Shown: positions 41,247 to 49,631 of the stretch, one piece after another
How the letters are laid out: every line of letters starts with the position of its first letter
Numbering within the stretch: position 1 is the first letter of the stretch
Assembly (NCBI RefSeq): GCF_003268675.1
Contig: NZ_CP029378.1
Span: 5,332,001-5,396,000, forward strand
From: Streptomyces bacillaris
GTDB taxonomy: Bacteria > Actinomycetota > Actinomycetes > Streptomycetales > Streptomycetaceae
Reading direction: 5' to 3'
DNA: 64,000 nt
Made by a program: the position numbers and the translations under genes
The notes under the pieces: generated by a model
The model's input: the letters and a program-made list of their open reading frames with translations, nothing else
What the model was told of the DNA's origin: nothing
The model's database searches: none

Positions 41247-43637
41247 TTACGTGAAGGCACGCAACCGGAGGCTGTTCGTGACGACGAACACGGACGAAAA
41301 CGCCATGGCGGCTCCCGCGATCATAGGGTTGAGCAGGCCACTTGCAGCCAGGGGCAGAGCCGCGACGTTGTACCCGAAGGCCCAGAAGAGGTTGCCCCTG
41401 ATGGTGGAAAGAGTACGCCTGGAAAGGCGGATTGCGTCAGCAGTCACCTTGAGATCTCCACGAATCAGCGTGAGGTCGCTCGCCTCGATCGCCGCATCCG
41501 TCCCGGTACCCATCGCCAGCCCCAGGTCTGCCGTGGCCAGAGCCGCCGCGTCGTTGACCCCGTCGCCGGCCATGGCGACGCTCCGGCCCTCCGCCTGGAG
41601 GCGCTTGACCACGGCCACCTTCTCCTCGGGAAGCACCTCGGCGTGGACCTCCTCGATGCCCACCTCACGGGCCACGGCATCGGCCACCGCCCGGTTGTCG
41701 CCGGTCAGGAGGACGGGCCGCAGCCCCAGGGCCCGTAGCTCGGCCACGGCGGCCGCACTGCCGTCCTTGACGGCGTCGGCCACCGCGAGCACGCCCCGCG
41801 CCGCCCCGTCCCAGCCGACGGCCACCGCCGTACGTCCGTGCTCCTCGGCCTCAGTGAGGGCGGCGGCCAGCTCCGGGGGGAGGGAGATGCCCGCGCCGGT
41901 GAGGAGGCGGGGGCGTCCGACGAGGACGGCATGCCCGTCGACGACGCCTTGGACGCCGAGTCCGGGGACGTTGGTGAAGCTTTCCGGGGTGGGGAGGGCG
42001 GCCCCGCCCAGCCTCTCGACGGCTCCTGCTGCGACGGCCTGGGCGATGGGGTGTTCGGAGGAGTGCTCGATGGCTCCGGCCAGTCGCAGGACGTCGTTCT
42101 CGTCGGTCCCCTCGGCGGTGTGGATGTCGAGCAGGGTCATCTTGCCGGTGGTGACGGTGCCGGTTTTGTCGAGGACGATGGTGTCGACGCGGCGGGTGGT
42201 TTCGAGGACTTCGGGGCCCTTGATGAGGATGCCGAGCTGGGCGCCGCGTCCGGTGCCGACCATGAGGGCGGTCGGGGTGGCCAGCCCCAGGGCGCAGGGG
42301 CAGGCGATGATGAGGACGGCGACGGCTGCGGTGAAGGCGGCGGTGAGTCCGGCGCCGCTGCCGAGCCAGAAGCCGAGGGTGCCCAGCGCCAGCGCGATGA
42401 CGATGGGGACGAAGACGGCGGAGATGCGGTCGGCGAGGCGTTGGGCTGCGGCTTTGCCGTTCTGTGCATCCTCCACCAGGCGGGCCATGCGGGCGAGTTG
42501 GGTGTCGGAGCCGATGCGGGTGGCTTCGACGACGAGGCGGCCGCCGGCGTTGATCGTCGCGCCGGTCACGGTGTCTCCGGCGGCGACCTCCACCGGCACG
42601 GACTCACCCGTCAGCATCGAGGCGTCCACAGCAGAAGTGCCCTCGATGACCGTGCCGTCGGTGGCGATCTTCTCCCCGGGCCGGACCACGAACCGGTCCC
42701 CGACGGCGAGCCGGTCGGCCGGAACGCGTACTTCCGTACCGTCGTTCCTGAGTACGGCGACGTCCTTGGCGCCCAGGTGCAGCAGCGCCCGCAGCGCGGC
42801 ACCCGCCTTCCGCTTCGCCCGCGCCTCCAGATAGCGGCCCAGCAGGATGAAGGTGATGACCCCGGCCGCGACCTCCAGATAGATCGTGGCACTCGCGTCG
42901 GCGCGCGAGACGGTGAGGTCGAAGCCGTGGCGCATGCCCGGCATCCCCGCGTCCCCCAGGAACAGCGCCCACAGCGACCAGCCGAAGGCGGCGAGGGTGC
43001 CCATCGAGACGAGCGTGTCCATGGTGGCCGCGCCGTGCCGCAGGTTGGTCCAGGTGGCGCGGTGGAAGGGCAGGCCGCCCCAGACGACGGCGGGCGCGGC
43101 GAGGGTCAGGGAGAGCCACTGCCAGTTGTCGAACTGGAGGGCCGGGACCATCGCGAGCAGGACGACGGGGGCGCTGAGGACGGCGGAGACGACGAACCGC
43201 TGCCGGAGCGTGGCGAGGGAGGCGGCCTGTTCCGCCTCCGCGGAATCGGCAGCTTCTGTCGCGGCGGTCGGTTCAGCCTCCTCTGCCTCCTCTGCCTTCG
43301 CTCGTACGTCGGCCGATGCGGGCTCCTCCGCCTGCTCCTGCTCCGGCTCTGGTTTCTCCCGCTTCGGAGGCGCGACGGGGCGCTTCGGGGGTGCGATCGG
43401 GCGGGCCGTGTAGCCGGTCTTCTCGACCGTCGCGACGAGGTCCGACAGCTCCAGCCCCTCGGCGAAGGTGACGCGGGCCTTCTCGGTCGCGTAGTTCACC
43501 GTGGCGGTGACGCCGTCCATCCGGTTGAGCTTCTTCTCGACGCGGGCCGCGCACGAGGCGCACGTCATCCCGCCGATCATCAGTTCGGCCTCGGAGGCGT
43601 TCGCGGCCGGGGTCTCGGCTGCTGCTGTGCTGGCCAT
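41247..43637 (-). CDS. copA: Copper-translocating P1B-type ATPase
   Basis: A 796-residue Cu(I)-exporting ATPase. The N-terminal heavy-metal domain has GGMTCASCAARVEKK, followed by a long acidic Ala/Glu linker. Eight membrane helices include the ion motif IIACPCALGLATP. The catalytic loop carries DKTGTVTTG (phosphorylated Asp), TGESVPVE and AMAGDGVNDAAAL. The ATG at 43637 has AGGAG 8 bases upstream. The chaperone gene lies 168 bases upstream on the same strand, and a CsoR-like operator precedes that. Together they form a copper-detoxification unit. Confidence 0.96.
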   Translation of the reverse strand: MASTAAAETPAANASEAELMIGGMTCASCAARVEKKLNRMDGVTATVNYATEKARVTFAEGLELSDLVATVEKTGYTARPIAPPKRPVAPPKREKPEPEQEQAEEPASADVRAKAEEAEEAEPTAATEAADSAEAEQAASLATLRQRFVVSAVLSAPVVLLAMVPALQFDNWQWLSLTLAAPAVVWGGLPFHRATWTNLRHGAATMDTLVSMGTLAAFGWSLWALFLGDAGMPGMRHGFDLTVSRADASATIYLEVAAGVITFILLGRYLEARAKRKAGAALRALLHLGAKDVAVLRNDGTEVRVPADRLAVGDRFVVRPGEKIATDGTVIEGTSAVDASMLTGESVPVEVAAGDTVTGATINAGGRLVVEATRIGSDTQLARMARLVEDAQNGKAAAQRLADRISAVFVPIVIALALGTLGFWLGSGAGLTAAFTAAVAVLIIACPCALGLATPTALMVGTGRGAQLGILIKGPEVLETTRRVDTIVLDKTGTVTTGKMTLLDIHTAEGTDENDVLRLAGAIEHSSEHPIAQAVAAGAVERLGGAALPTPESFTNVPGLGVQGVVDGHAVLVGRPRLLTGAGISLPPELAAALTEAEEHGRTAVAVGWDGAARGVLAVADAVKDGSAAAVAELRALGLRPVLLTGDNRAVADAVAREVGIEEVHAEVLPEEKVAVVKRLQAEGRSVAMAGDGVNDAAALATADLGLAMGTGTDAAIEASDLTLIRGDLKVTADAIRLSRRTLSTIRGNLFWAFGYNVAALPLAASGLLNPMIAGAAMAFSSVFVVTNSLRLRAFT

Positions 43638-43805
43638 GTCCGAACTCCTGGGTGGTGCGGTGGTGCGGTGGTACGCGGGCCGGTCACCGGTTGCGGCCCG
43701 CGGGTCGTGACCGGTGACCGGTGACCCGGTGACGCACATCGGGCCGTACCTCACCAGTATCTGCTGGTGGGGCCGGCCCGAGGCGGGAGGTGGTGCGGGC
43801 GGCGC

Positions 43806-44138
43806 TCAGGCGGCCCGGCCGACGAGTTCGTAACCGGCCTCGTCGACGGCGGCCCGTACGGCGTCCTCGGCCAGCGGGGCCTTGGAGGAGACGGTGACGC
43901 GGCCGGTGGCGGCGACGGCCTCGACGGACGTCACCCCGCCGAGCGAGGAGATCTCCTCCGACACGGCCCCTTCGCAGTGGCCGCAGGTCATGCCCTTGAC
44001 CTCGTAGACCGCGGTGACCGACTCCGTCGGCTCGATCTGTACGTCCTGCGCGTCGGCGGCGCCCCCGCCGTGGCAGGCGCCGGTGGGCGAGCAGCAGGAG
44101 CCGGTGGACTGGGTGGTGGGCTCGGTCTCGGCGGTCAT
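43806..44138 (-). CDS. copZ: Copper chaperone with heavy-metal-associated domain
   Basis: A 110-residue protein. An N-terminal Cys-rich stretch (GSCCSPTGACHGGG) precedes an HMA domain with KGMTCGHCEGAVSEEI. It would deliver Cu(I) to the ATPase. The N-terminal CC...C...H cluster is an extra metal-binding extension compared with the ~70-aa standard chaperone. The ATG at 44138 has GAGGAGA upstream. The CsoR-like palindrome lies 78-94 bases before the start. Confidence 0.92.
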   Translation of the reverse strand: MTAETEPTTQSTGSCCSPTGACHGGGAADAQDVQIEPTESVTAVYEVKGMTCGHCEGAVSEEISSLGGVTSVEAVAATGRVTVSSKAPLAEDAVRAAVDEAGYELVGRAA

Positions 44139-44215
44139 GGCGTTCTCCTCTTCGGCGTACGAGTGTGGCGCGGGGGGCCACAGGGGTGCCCGGGGCGCCT
44201 CGCTCACTCCATACT

Positions 44216-44232
44216 ATACCCCTAGGGGGTAT
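44216..44232. promoter_or_regulatory. CsoR-type copper operator
   Basis: ATACCCCTAGGGGGTAT is an inverted repeat of ATACCCC around TAG, the shape bound by CsoR-family copper sensors in actinobacteria. It precedes the chaperone/ATPase genes on the minus strand. The csoR gene itself is not in the window. The 3' end of the tetR gene lies 53 bases to the right. Confidence 0.75.
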
Positions 44233-44284
44233 TGAGCAGAGATGGGCGCGCCGGCCGGGGCTCCGAGTGGTGTCGCCCGGCGCT

Positions 44285-45022
44285 CTAGGGGGTGCGGCCC
44301 TCTCGGGCGTGCGGGGTCATGTGGGGTGAGTCGTCGCCGATCAGGGGGTCCAGGTAGCGGTACATGGCCGTCTTCAGCTCCTGGATGTACGCGTCCCGCT
44401 CCTCGCCCTCGTGCGCCAGGATCAGGTCGAGCCCGGCCTTGAACACCATGAACGTCATGTCGGCGACCCGGTGGACCTGGGCCGCCGGGACGGTCGGGAG
44501 ATAGCCCGCGAGGATTCCTTCGACCTGGCCCAGCATCGTGACGTGCAGGGTGTCGTGCTCCTCGGTGATCCGGCCGGGGATCTCCGAGCCGTGCATCAGC
44601 ACGAAGAACGCCGGGTTCTCGCAGTTGAACGCGATCAGCGGGTCGAGCACGGCGTCGAGCATCCGGTCGAGCGGCAGCTCGATGTGGCTCGGGGTGAAGG
44701 CCGCTCCGTAGGTGTCGCGCCAGCGGGCGAGCAACTGGTCGCCCAGCTCGACGGCGATGGCCTCCTTGTTGGGGAAGAACTGGTACAGCGTGCCCGGCGA
44801 GACGCCGGCCTCGCGGGCGATGGCGTTGGTGCTGGACGCGGTGTAACCGCTGGTGCAGAAGACGCTGGCCGCCGCCTGGAGGAGCTGGGCGATACGGGCT
44901 TCGCCGCGGGCCTGGCGGCGGCGCGGGCGGGCGGTCCCCGCGGTGCCGCCCGCCTCGTCGGCCGCGGGTTTCCTGGCTGCGCCGTCCCCTGCGGCGCCCT
45001 TCTTGGCTCTGGCCTCCGGCAC
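44285..45022 (-). CDS. TetR-family transcriptional regulator
   Basis: A 245-residue regulator. A basic, Ala-rich N-terminal extension precedes the HTH (TNAIAREAGVSPGTLYQFFP) at about residues 60-85, and a helical ligand domain follows. The GTG at 45022 has GGGGA upstream; the longer frame crosses the palindromic intergenic region. It is divergent from an MMPL exporter, with several inverted repeats between, so it probably represses both until a ligand binds. Confidence 0.9.
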   Translation of the reverse strand: MPEARAKKGAAGDGAARKPAADEAGGTAGTARPRRRQARGEARIAQLLQAAASVFCTSGYTASSTNAIAREAGVSPGTLYQFFPNKEAIAVELGDQLLARWRDTYGAAFTPSHIELPLDRMLDAVLDPLIAFNCENPAFFVLMHGSEIPGRITEEHDTLHVTMLGQVEGILAGYLPTVPAAQVHRVADMTFMVFKAGLDLILAHEGEERDAYIQELKTAMYRYLDPLIGDDSPHMTPHAREGRTP

Positions 45023-45045
45023 GGCAAATCCCCAGCTTTCGTGAT

Positions 45046-45104
45046 GCGTTTGACAAACGCGAGTACTCGCTCGCATTCTTGTGAAACGCGAGCGATCACT
45101 CGTG
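45046..45104. promoter_or_regulatory. Cluster of TetR-type inverted repeats
   Basis: Three inverted repeats lie in the tetR/MMPL gap. GCGTTTGACAAACGC (45046-45060) and GCGAGTACTCGC (45059-45070) are perfect. CGAGCGATCACTCG (45089-45102) is an imperfect relative of the second. The CGAG...CTCG half-sites recur, consistent with a TetR dimer binding two sites. Confidence 0.7.
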
Positions 45105-45179
45105 TTTGCCAGTGTAAGTGGCAACGACTGACCCATGCTGCCCTGCGCCGCCGGGTCTCGGTGAAGGGGACACCGCACC

Positions 45180-47624
45180 ATGTCCGAAGTCAACGGTCCA
45201 CCCGGGTCGGCCCGGCCGTCCGGCCCGCCTGGCCCGTCCGGCCCCTCCGGTTCATCCAGCGCCTCCAGCTCGCCGGGCGCCTCCAGCTCGTCCGGCACAT
45301 CCAGCTCGTCCGGCCGCCCCGGTCCGTCCGGCCCGGCCGGTGCGCGGCCCGTCGGGGGCTGGACCCGGTTCGTCACCGCCAGGCCCCGGCTCTCCCTGCT
45401 GGCCGCCCTGGTGATCACCGCCCTGGCCGTGTTCGCCGGGAGCGGGGTGGCCGACCGGATGGGCAGCGGTGGCTGGCAGGCCCCCGACGCCGAGTCGTCG
45501 TACGCGACCGAGGCGCTGGAGCGGGAGTTCCCCGCCTCGCAGCCCAATCTGCTCCTGCTGGTGGACAGCGGCACCGCCTCCGTCGACGATCCGGCGGTGG
45601 CCGCGGAGGCCGGCAGGATCACCGAGCGGCTCGCCGGGGAGCCGGGCATATCGGGGGTCACCTCGTACTGGCAGACCAAGGCCCCCGCCCTGCGCGCCGA
45701 GGACGGCCGCGAAGCGCTCATCGCGGCCCGGATAGGCGGCGACGAGACGGAGGCGGGCGAGACGCTCGAACGGATCGCGCCCGACTTCGCCGGGGAGAGC
45801 GGGCCGGTGACGGTCTCGGTCGGCGGGCCCGTCGCCGTCCAGCACGAGATGCAGACGATCATCCAGGAGGACCTGCTGCGGGCCGAGCTGATCGCCCTGC
45901 CGGTCACGCTCGTCCTGCTGGTCATGGTCTTCGGCAGCGCGGTAGCCGCCCTGCTGCCGCTCCTTGTCGGCATCGTCGCCATCCTCGGCACCAACGCCGT
46001 GCTGCGCGGTCTGACCGAGTTCACCGACGTCTCGGTCTTCGCCATGAACCTCACCACGGCCCTCGGCCTCGGACTGGCCATCGACTACGCCCTGTTCATC
46101 GTCCGCCGCTTCCGCGAGGAGCTGGACGCCGGGGCCGACACCCGGACGGCGGTCGGCACCACACTGCGCACGGCCGGCCGCACGGTGCTCTTCTCGGCGC
46201 TGACCGTGGCCGTGTCCCTTTCCGCGATGCTCGTCTTCCCGCAGTACTTCCTGCGGTCCTTCGCCTACGCCGGGATCGCCGTGGTCCTGCTGGCGGCCGC
46301 CGCCGCACTCATCCTGCTGCCCGCCGCGTTCATGCTGCTGGGCCACCGGGTCAACGCACTCGACCTGCGCCGCCTGCTGCGCCGGGGGCGGAGGAGCGGG
46401 TCCGGCGCGGCGGTCGCCGCCGAGGAGTCCGGCAAGGGGTGGGCGCGCTTCGCCCGGCTGGTGATGCGCAGGGCCCCCGTCTTCGCCATCGTCACGACGG
46501 TGGGGCTCGTCCTCCTCGGACTGCCCTTCCTCGGCGTGAAGTTCGGTACGGCGGACGACCGCCAGCTCCCCGCCGGGGCCGAGTCCCGGGTGGTCCAGGA
46601 GCACATCAGGGACGGCTTCCCCGGCAGCCCGGGCGGCGGCCTGGAACTGCTGGTCGAGGGCGAGGGGACGCCCGCCGCGTACGCGGCCCTCAAGGAGCGG
46701 GTCGAGAAGGTCCCGGGCGTGCAGCGCGTCGACGGCCCGGTCACGGGGGATGCGGTCGCCTACTTCAGCGTGCTGCCGAAGGGTGAGGCGGTCGGACAGG
46801 AGACCCAGCAGCTCGTACGGGACCTGCGCGCACTCCCCACCGGCTCCGGCTCCCTCGACACCTCGGTGACCGGCACGGCGGCCGTCCTCGTCGACTCCAA
46901 GGACGCCATCGCGGACCGGCTGCCCTGGGCGATCGGCATCATCGTCGTGGTGACGCTGCTCCTGGTCTTCCTGCTCACCGGCAGCGTGCTCATCCCGATC
47001 CAGGCGGTCGTGCTCAACGCCCTCAGCCTGACGGCGATGTTCGGCGCGGTGGTCTGGGTCTTCCAGGACGGGAACCTCTCCGGGGTCCTCGCCTTCACCA
47101 GTACGGGGGACATCGAGACGACCCTGCCCGTCCTGATGTTCTGCGTGGCCTTCGGCCTCTCCATGGACTACGGGGTCTTCCTGCTCTCCCGCATCAAGGA
47201 GGAGTACGACCGCACCGGCGACCACGAGCGCTCGGTCACCTTCGGGCTGTCCCGCACCGGCGGCCTGATCACCGCGGCCGCCGTGATCCTGGCGGTCGTG
47301 ATGGTCGCCATCGGCACCTCGCGGGTCACCAACACCAAGATGCTGGGGCTCGGGATCGCCCTGGCCGTCCTGATGGACGCCATGGTGGTCCGCAGCCTGC
47401 TGGTCCCGGCAGTCATGAAGCTGACAGGCCACGCCACCTGGTGGGCGCCCAGGCCCCTGCGCGCCTTCCACCAGAGGTTCGGCCTCAGCGAAGGGGAGTC
47501 GGCACCGGCCGCCTCCGGCGCGAAGGGCGGTTCCGGCGACCCGGAGAAGCCCACGGCCGATGGCGGGACAGGGGAGATACCCGGGGCGGCCCGGGAGGGG
47601 GAGAAGGTCACCACAGGGGCGTAG
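45180..47624 (+). CDS. MMPL-family RND transporter
   Basis: An 814-residue exporter with the two-repeat MMPL plan: GLGLAIDYALFIVRRFREEL in the first half and FGLSMDYGVFLLSRIKEEYD in the second. It resembles the transporter at 25751 throughout. Residues ~1-60 are a cytoplasmic Ser/Gly/Pro repeat tail (microrepeat CCAGCTCGTCCGG), and the C-terminus is also low-complexity. It is divergent from the TetR regulator with shared palindromes, the usual layout of an inducible efflux pump. Cargo unknown. Confidence 0.92.
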   Translation: MSEVNGPPGSARPSGPPGPSGPSGSSSASSSPGASSSSGTSSSSGRPGPSGPAGARPVGGWTRFVTARPRLSLLAALVITALAVFAGSGVADRMGSGGWQAPDAESSYATEALEREFPASQPNLLLLVDSGTASVDDPAVAAEAGRITERLAGEPGISGVTSYWQTKAPALRAEDGREALIAARIGGDETEAGETLERIAPDFAGESGPVTVSVGGPVAVQHEMQTIIQEDLLRAELIALPVTLVLLVMVFGSAVAALLPLLVGIVAILGTNAVLRGLTEFTDVSVFAMNLTTALGLGLAIDYALFIVRRFREELDAGADTRTAVGTTLRTAGRTVLFSALTVAVSLSAMLVFPQYFLRSFAYAGIAVVLLAAAAALILLPAAFMLLGHRVNALDLRRLLRRGRRSGSGAAVAAEESGKGWARFARLVMRRAPVFAIVTTVGLVLLGLPFLGVKFGTADDRQLPAGAESRVVQEHIRDGFPGSPGGGLELLVEGEGTPAAYAALKERVEKVPGVQRVDGPVTGDAVAYFSVLPKGEAVGQETQQLVRDLRALPTGSGSLDTSVTGTAAVLVDSKDAIADRLPWAIGIIVVVTLLLVFLLTGSVLIPIQAVVLNALSLTAMFGAVVWVFQDGNLSGVLAFTSTGDIETTLPVLMFCVAFGLSMDYGVFLLSRIKEEYDRTGDHERSVTFGLSRTGGLITAAAVILAVVMVAIGTSRVTNTKMLGLGIALAVLMDAMVVRSLLVPAVMKLTGHATWWAPRPLRAFHQRFGLSEGESAPAASGAKGGSGDPEKPTADGGTGEIPGAAREGEKVTTGA

Positions 47625-47842
47625 GCGCCCGACGACCGCTCCAGGGCCGGCCCGCGAACCCGTTCGGAAAGGGGGGCTCGGGTCGTCCGTGGAAGGCCTT
47701 CTGGCGGGCCGTGGGGGCCGCGTGGAGCGGGTGGCGGCCCGGGGGCAGGGGGCGGGGCCGGTTACCCGGCCACGTGCCTCCCAGCCACCCCCTGAGCCCT
47801 CGTCGCACCTGCTGTGACCTGGGCTTTCTTCCCTCCGATTGC

Positions 47843-47848
47843 TAAAAT
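47843..47848 (+). promoter_or_regulatory. -10-like element positioned for a leaderless start
   Basis: TAAAAT sits exactly 6 bases before the ATG at 47855, the spacing seen for leaderless streptomycete transcripts. It lies inside the small inverted repeat CCGATT/AATCGG (47835-47851). No good -35 is seen. Confidence 0.4.
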
Positions 47849-47872
47849 CGGTGCATGGAGAAAGGGGACCTG

Positions 47873-48634
47873 ATGGGCCGCGACATCCGCACGCCGGACG
47901 ATGTGATGACGCTTCTGGACGACCTGTTCGCACCCGAGGCGCACCGCTGGACCGCCGAGGCCGCCTCCTGGTGGGACGGCTTCTACGAGGACCGCTCGAA
48001 GCCGGTGCCCTTCTTCGTCGACAAGCCGGACGAGAACCTCGTCTCGTACGTCGACCGGGGGCTGATCGGGCCGGGTCGCGTGCTCGACCTGGGCTGCGGC
48101 CCCGGGCGCAACGCCCACCGGCTGGCCGCGCTCGGCTTCGACGTCGACGGCATCGACCTCTCCCCGGCGGCGATCGCCTGGGCCGAGGAGCGCGTCGGGG
48201 CGTCGGAGGTCGAGGCCCGGTTCCACCTCGGTGACGCCTTCGACCTGACGGCGGAGGGGGCGGAGGCGGCGGGCCCGTACGACCTGATCTACGACTCCGG
48301 GTGTTTCCATCACCTGCCGCCCCACCGGCGTATCAGCTACCTCGCCCTCCTGGACCGCTGCCTCGCCCCCGGCGGCCACTTCGCGCTCACCTGCTTCGCC
48401 GCGGGGAAGGGCGGAATGGGCTCCGAGCTGCCGGACGTGGAGTTCTACCGACAGGGGGGCCTGGGCGGCGGACTCGCCTACACCCCCGAGGAGTTGCGCC
48501 GCATCTTCTCGCCCCCGGGCCTGACGGAGATCGAGCTGCGCCGGATGCGCGACGAGACACCCGAGTCGCCGCTCTTCGGTGAGCCCTTCCTCTGGACGGC
48601 GCTGTTCCGCAAAGAGGTGAGCAAAGGGAGGTGA
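47873..48634 (+). CDS. Class I SAM-dependent methyltransferase
   Basis: A 253-residue methyltransferase with the SAM-binding loop VLDLGCGPGRNAHRLAALG (motif I), acidic GIDLSPAAIAWAEERV (motif II) and YDLIYDSGCFHHLPPHRR (post-motif region). Two starts are possible. The ATG at 47873 has AAGGGG upstream and is used here. The ATG at 47855 has no ribosome site but sits just after a TAAAAT box and could be leaderless. The substrate is unknown; the close relative of motif II fits small-molecule methylation. Confidence 0.88.
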   Translation: MGRDIRTPDDVMTLLDDLFAPEAHRWTAEAASWWDGFYEDRSKPVPFFVDKPDENLVSYVDRGLIGPGRVLDLGCGPGRNAHRLAALGFDVDGIDLSPAAIAWAEERVGASEVEARFHLGDAFDLTAEGAEAAGPYDLIYDSGCFHHLPPHRRISYLALLDRCLAPGGHFALTCFAAGKGGMGSELPDVEFYRQGGLGGGLAYTPEELRRIFSPPGLTEIELRRMRDETPESPLFGEPFLWTALFRKEVSKGR

Positions 48635-48653
48635 GGAGAGAAAGGGGTAACGG

Positions 48654-48845
48654 TCAACGGCCGCGGTTGCGGGGGCGGGAGGCGACCCAGGCCCGGACGG
48701 TGTCTCCGTACCAGTAGGGCTTTCCGTTCTTCACCTGGTCGGGCGGGGGGAGGAGGCCGTGTTTGCGATAGGAGCGGACGGTGTCCGGCTGGACCTGGAT
48801 GTGGGCGGCAATGTCCTTGTAGGACCAGAGTGTTCTGTCCGTCAT
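48654..48845 (-). CDS. Small helix-turn-helix (AlpA/MerR-like) protein, 63 aa
   Basis: A 63-residue DNA-binding protein (WSYKDIAAHIQVQPDTVRSY, then RKHGLLPPPDQVKNGKPYWY) with an excisionase/MerR-type winged helix. The ATG at 48845 has AGAGGTG upstream. Similar proteins occur in integrative elements but also stand alone in streptomycetes; no integrase or att site was seen nearby. Confidence 0.8.
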   Translation of the reverse strand: MTDRTLWSYKDIAAHIQVQPDTVRSYRKHGLLPPPDQVKNGKPYWYGDTVRAWVASRPRNRGR

Positions 48846-49054
48846 CCGTGACACCTCTCTGCGCTGCTCTGTTCGGTGATCACTCAAGCCTGTGCTCGGT
48901 TGAACGAACTCCGACGGGAGGCGGGGTGGGGCTGTTGTACGCCTGTGACGGAAAACCCGCGTAACGGAGATATGTGTCGCGAAACAGTGACTGTTGTGAC
49001 AGAAGGGGCGAATGGCCGACTGGTTCACGGGCGTTGTCAGACCCGGGTGCCACG

Positions 49055-49600
49055 ATGGTGACCATGAGTACGTCCGAACGCGCGATGCCGCCGCTGATGG
49101 CCGACGAGCGCACCACGCTGGAGAGCTGGCTCGACTTCTACCGCGCCACCCTGGCCCAGAAGTGCGCGGGGCTGCCCGAGGAGCGGCTCCGGGAGGCGTC
49201 CGCGGCGCCCTCGGGGATGACGTTGCTGGGGCTAGTTCAGCACGCCGCGGCTGTGGAGCGGAACTGGTTCCGGCGGGTCCTCGCGCAGGAGGACGTTCCG
49301 CGGCTGTTCGCCCCTGCCGACGGGGGCGGGAGCGGGGGAGGAGGCGGAGGCGAAGGGCACGACGGGGGGTTCGAGCTGGCCGAGGACGCCACGTACGACG
49401 GTGCGGTGGCGGTGTGGGAGGACGAGATCCGGCGAGGGCGGGAGAACTGCGCGGGCCGGGGGCTCGACGAGACGAGCCCGTTCATGGGCGGGGAGGTGAC
49501 GCTGCGGTGGATCTACACGCACATGATCGGTGAGTACGCGCGCCACTGCGGACACGCCGATCTGATCCGGGAGCGTATCGATGGGCGCACAGGGGTCTGA
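49055..49600 (+). CDS. DinB/DUF664-family protein
   Basis: A 181-residue four-helix protein. LLGLVQHAAAVERNWFRRVL carries the first His, and WIYTHMIGEYARHCGHADLI carries the paired His, matching the metal triad of DinB/YfiT-like proteins. A Gly-rich loop interrupts the middle. The ATG at 49055 was taken; an ATG nine bases on is equally possible. These are thought to be mycothiol-dependent or stress-linked hydrolases/transferases. Confidence 0.85.
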   Translation: MVTMSTSERAMPPLMADERTTLESWLDFYRATLAQKCAGLPEERLREASAAPSGMTLLGLVQHAAAVERNWFRRVLAQEDVPRLFAPADGGGSGGGGGGEGHDGGFELAEDATYDGAVAVWEDEIRRGRENCAGRGLDETSPFMGGEVTLRWIYTHMIGEYARHCGHADLIRERIDGRTGV

Positions 49601-49631
49601 GGACGTACGAGGGCCCGGCGGGGCGGTGGCG

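Noticed and set aside
48654..48845. Excisionase of an integrative element
   Set aside because: The HTH type fits, but no integrase or replication gene is nearby, so only a generic DNA-binding call is made.
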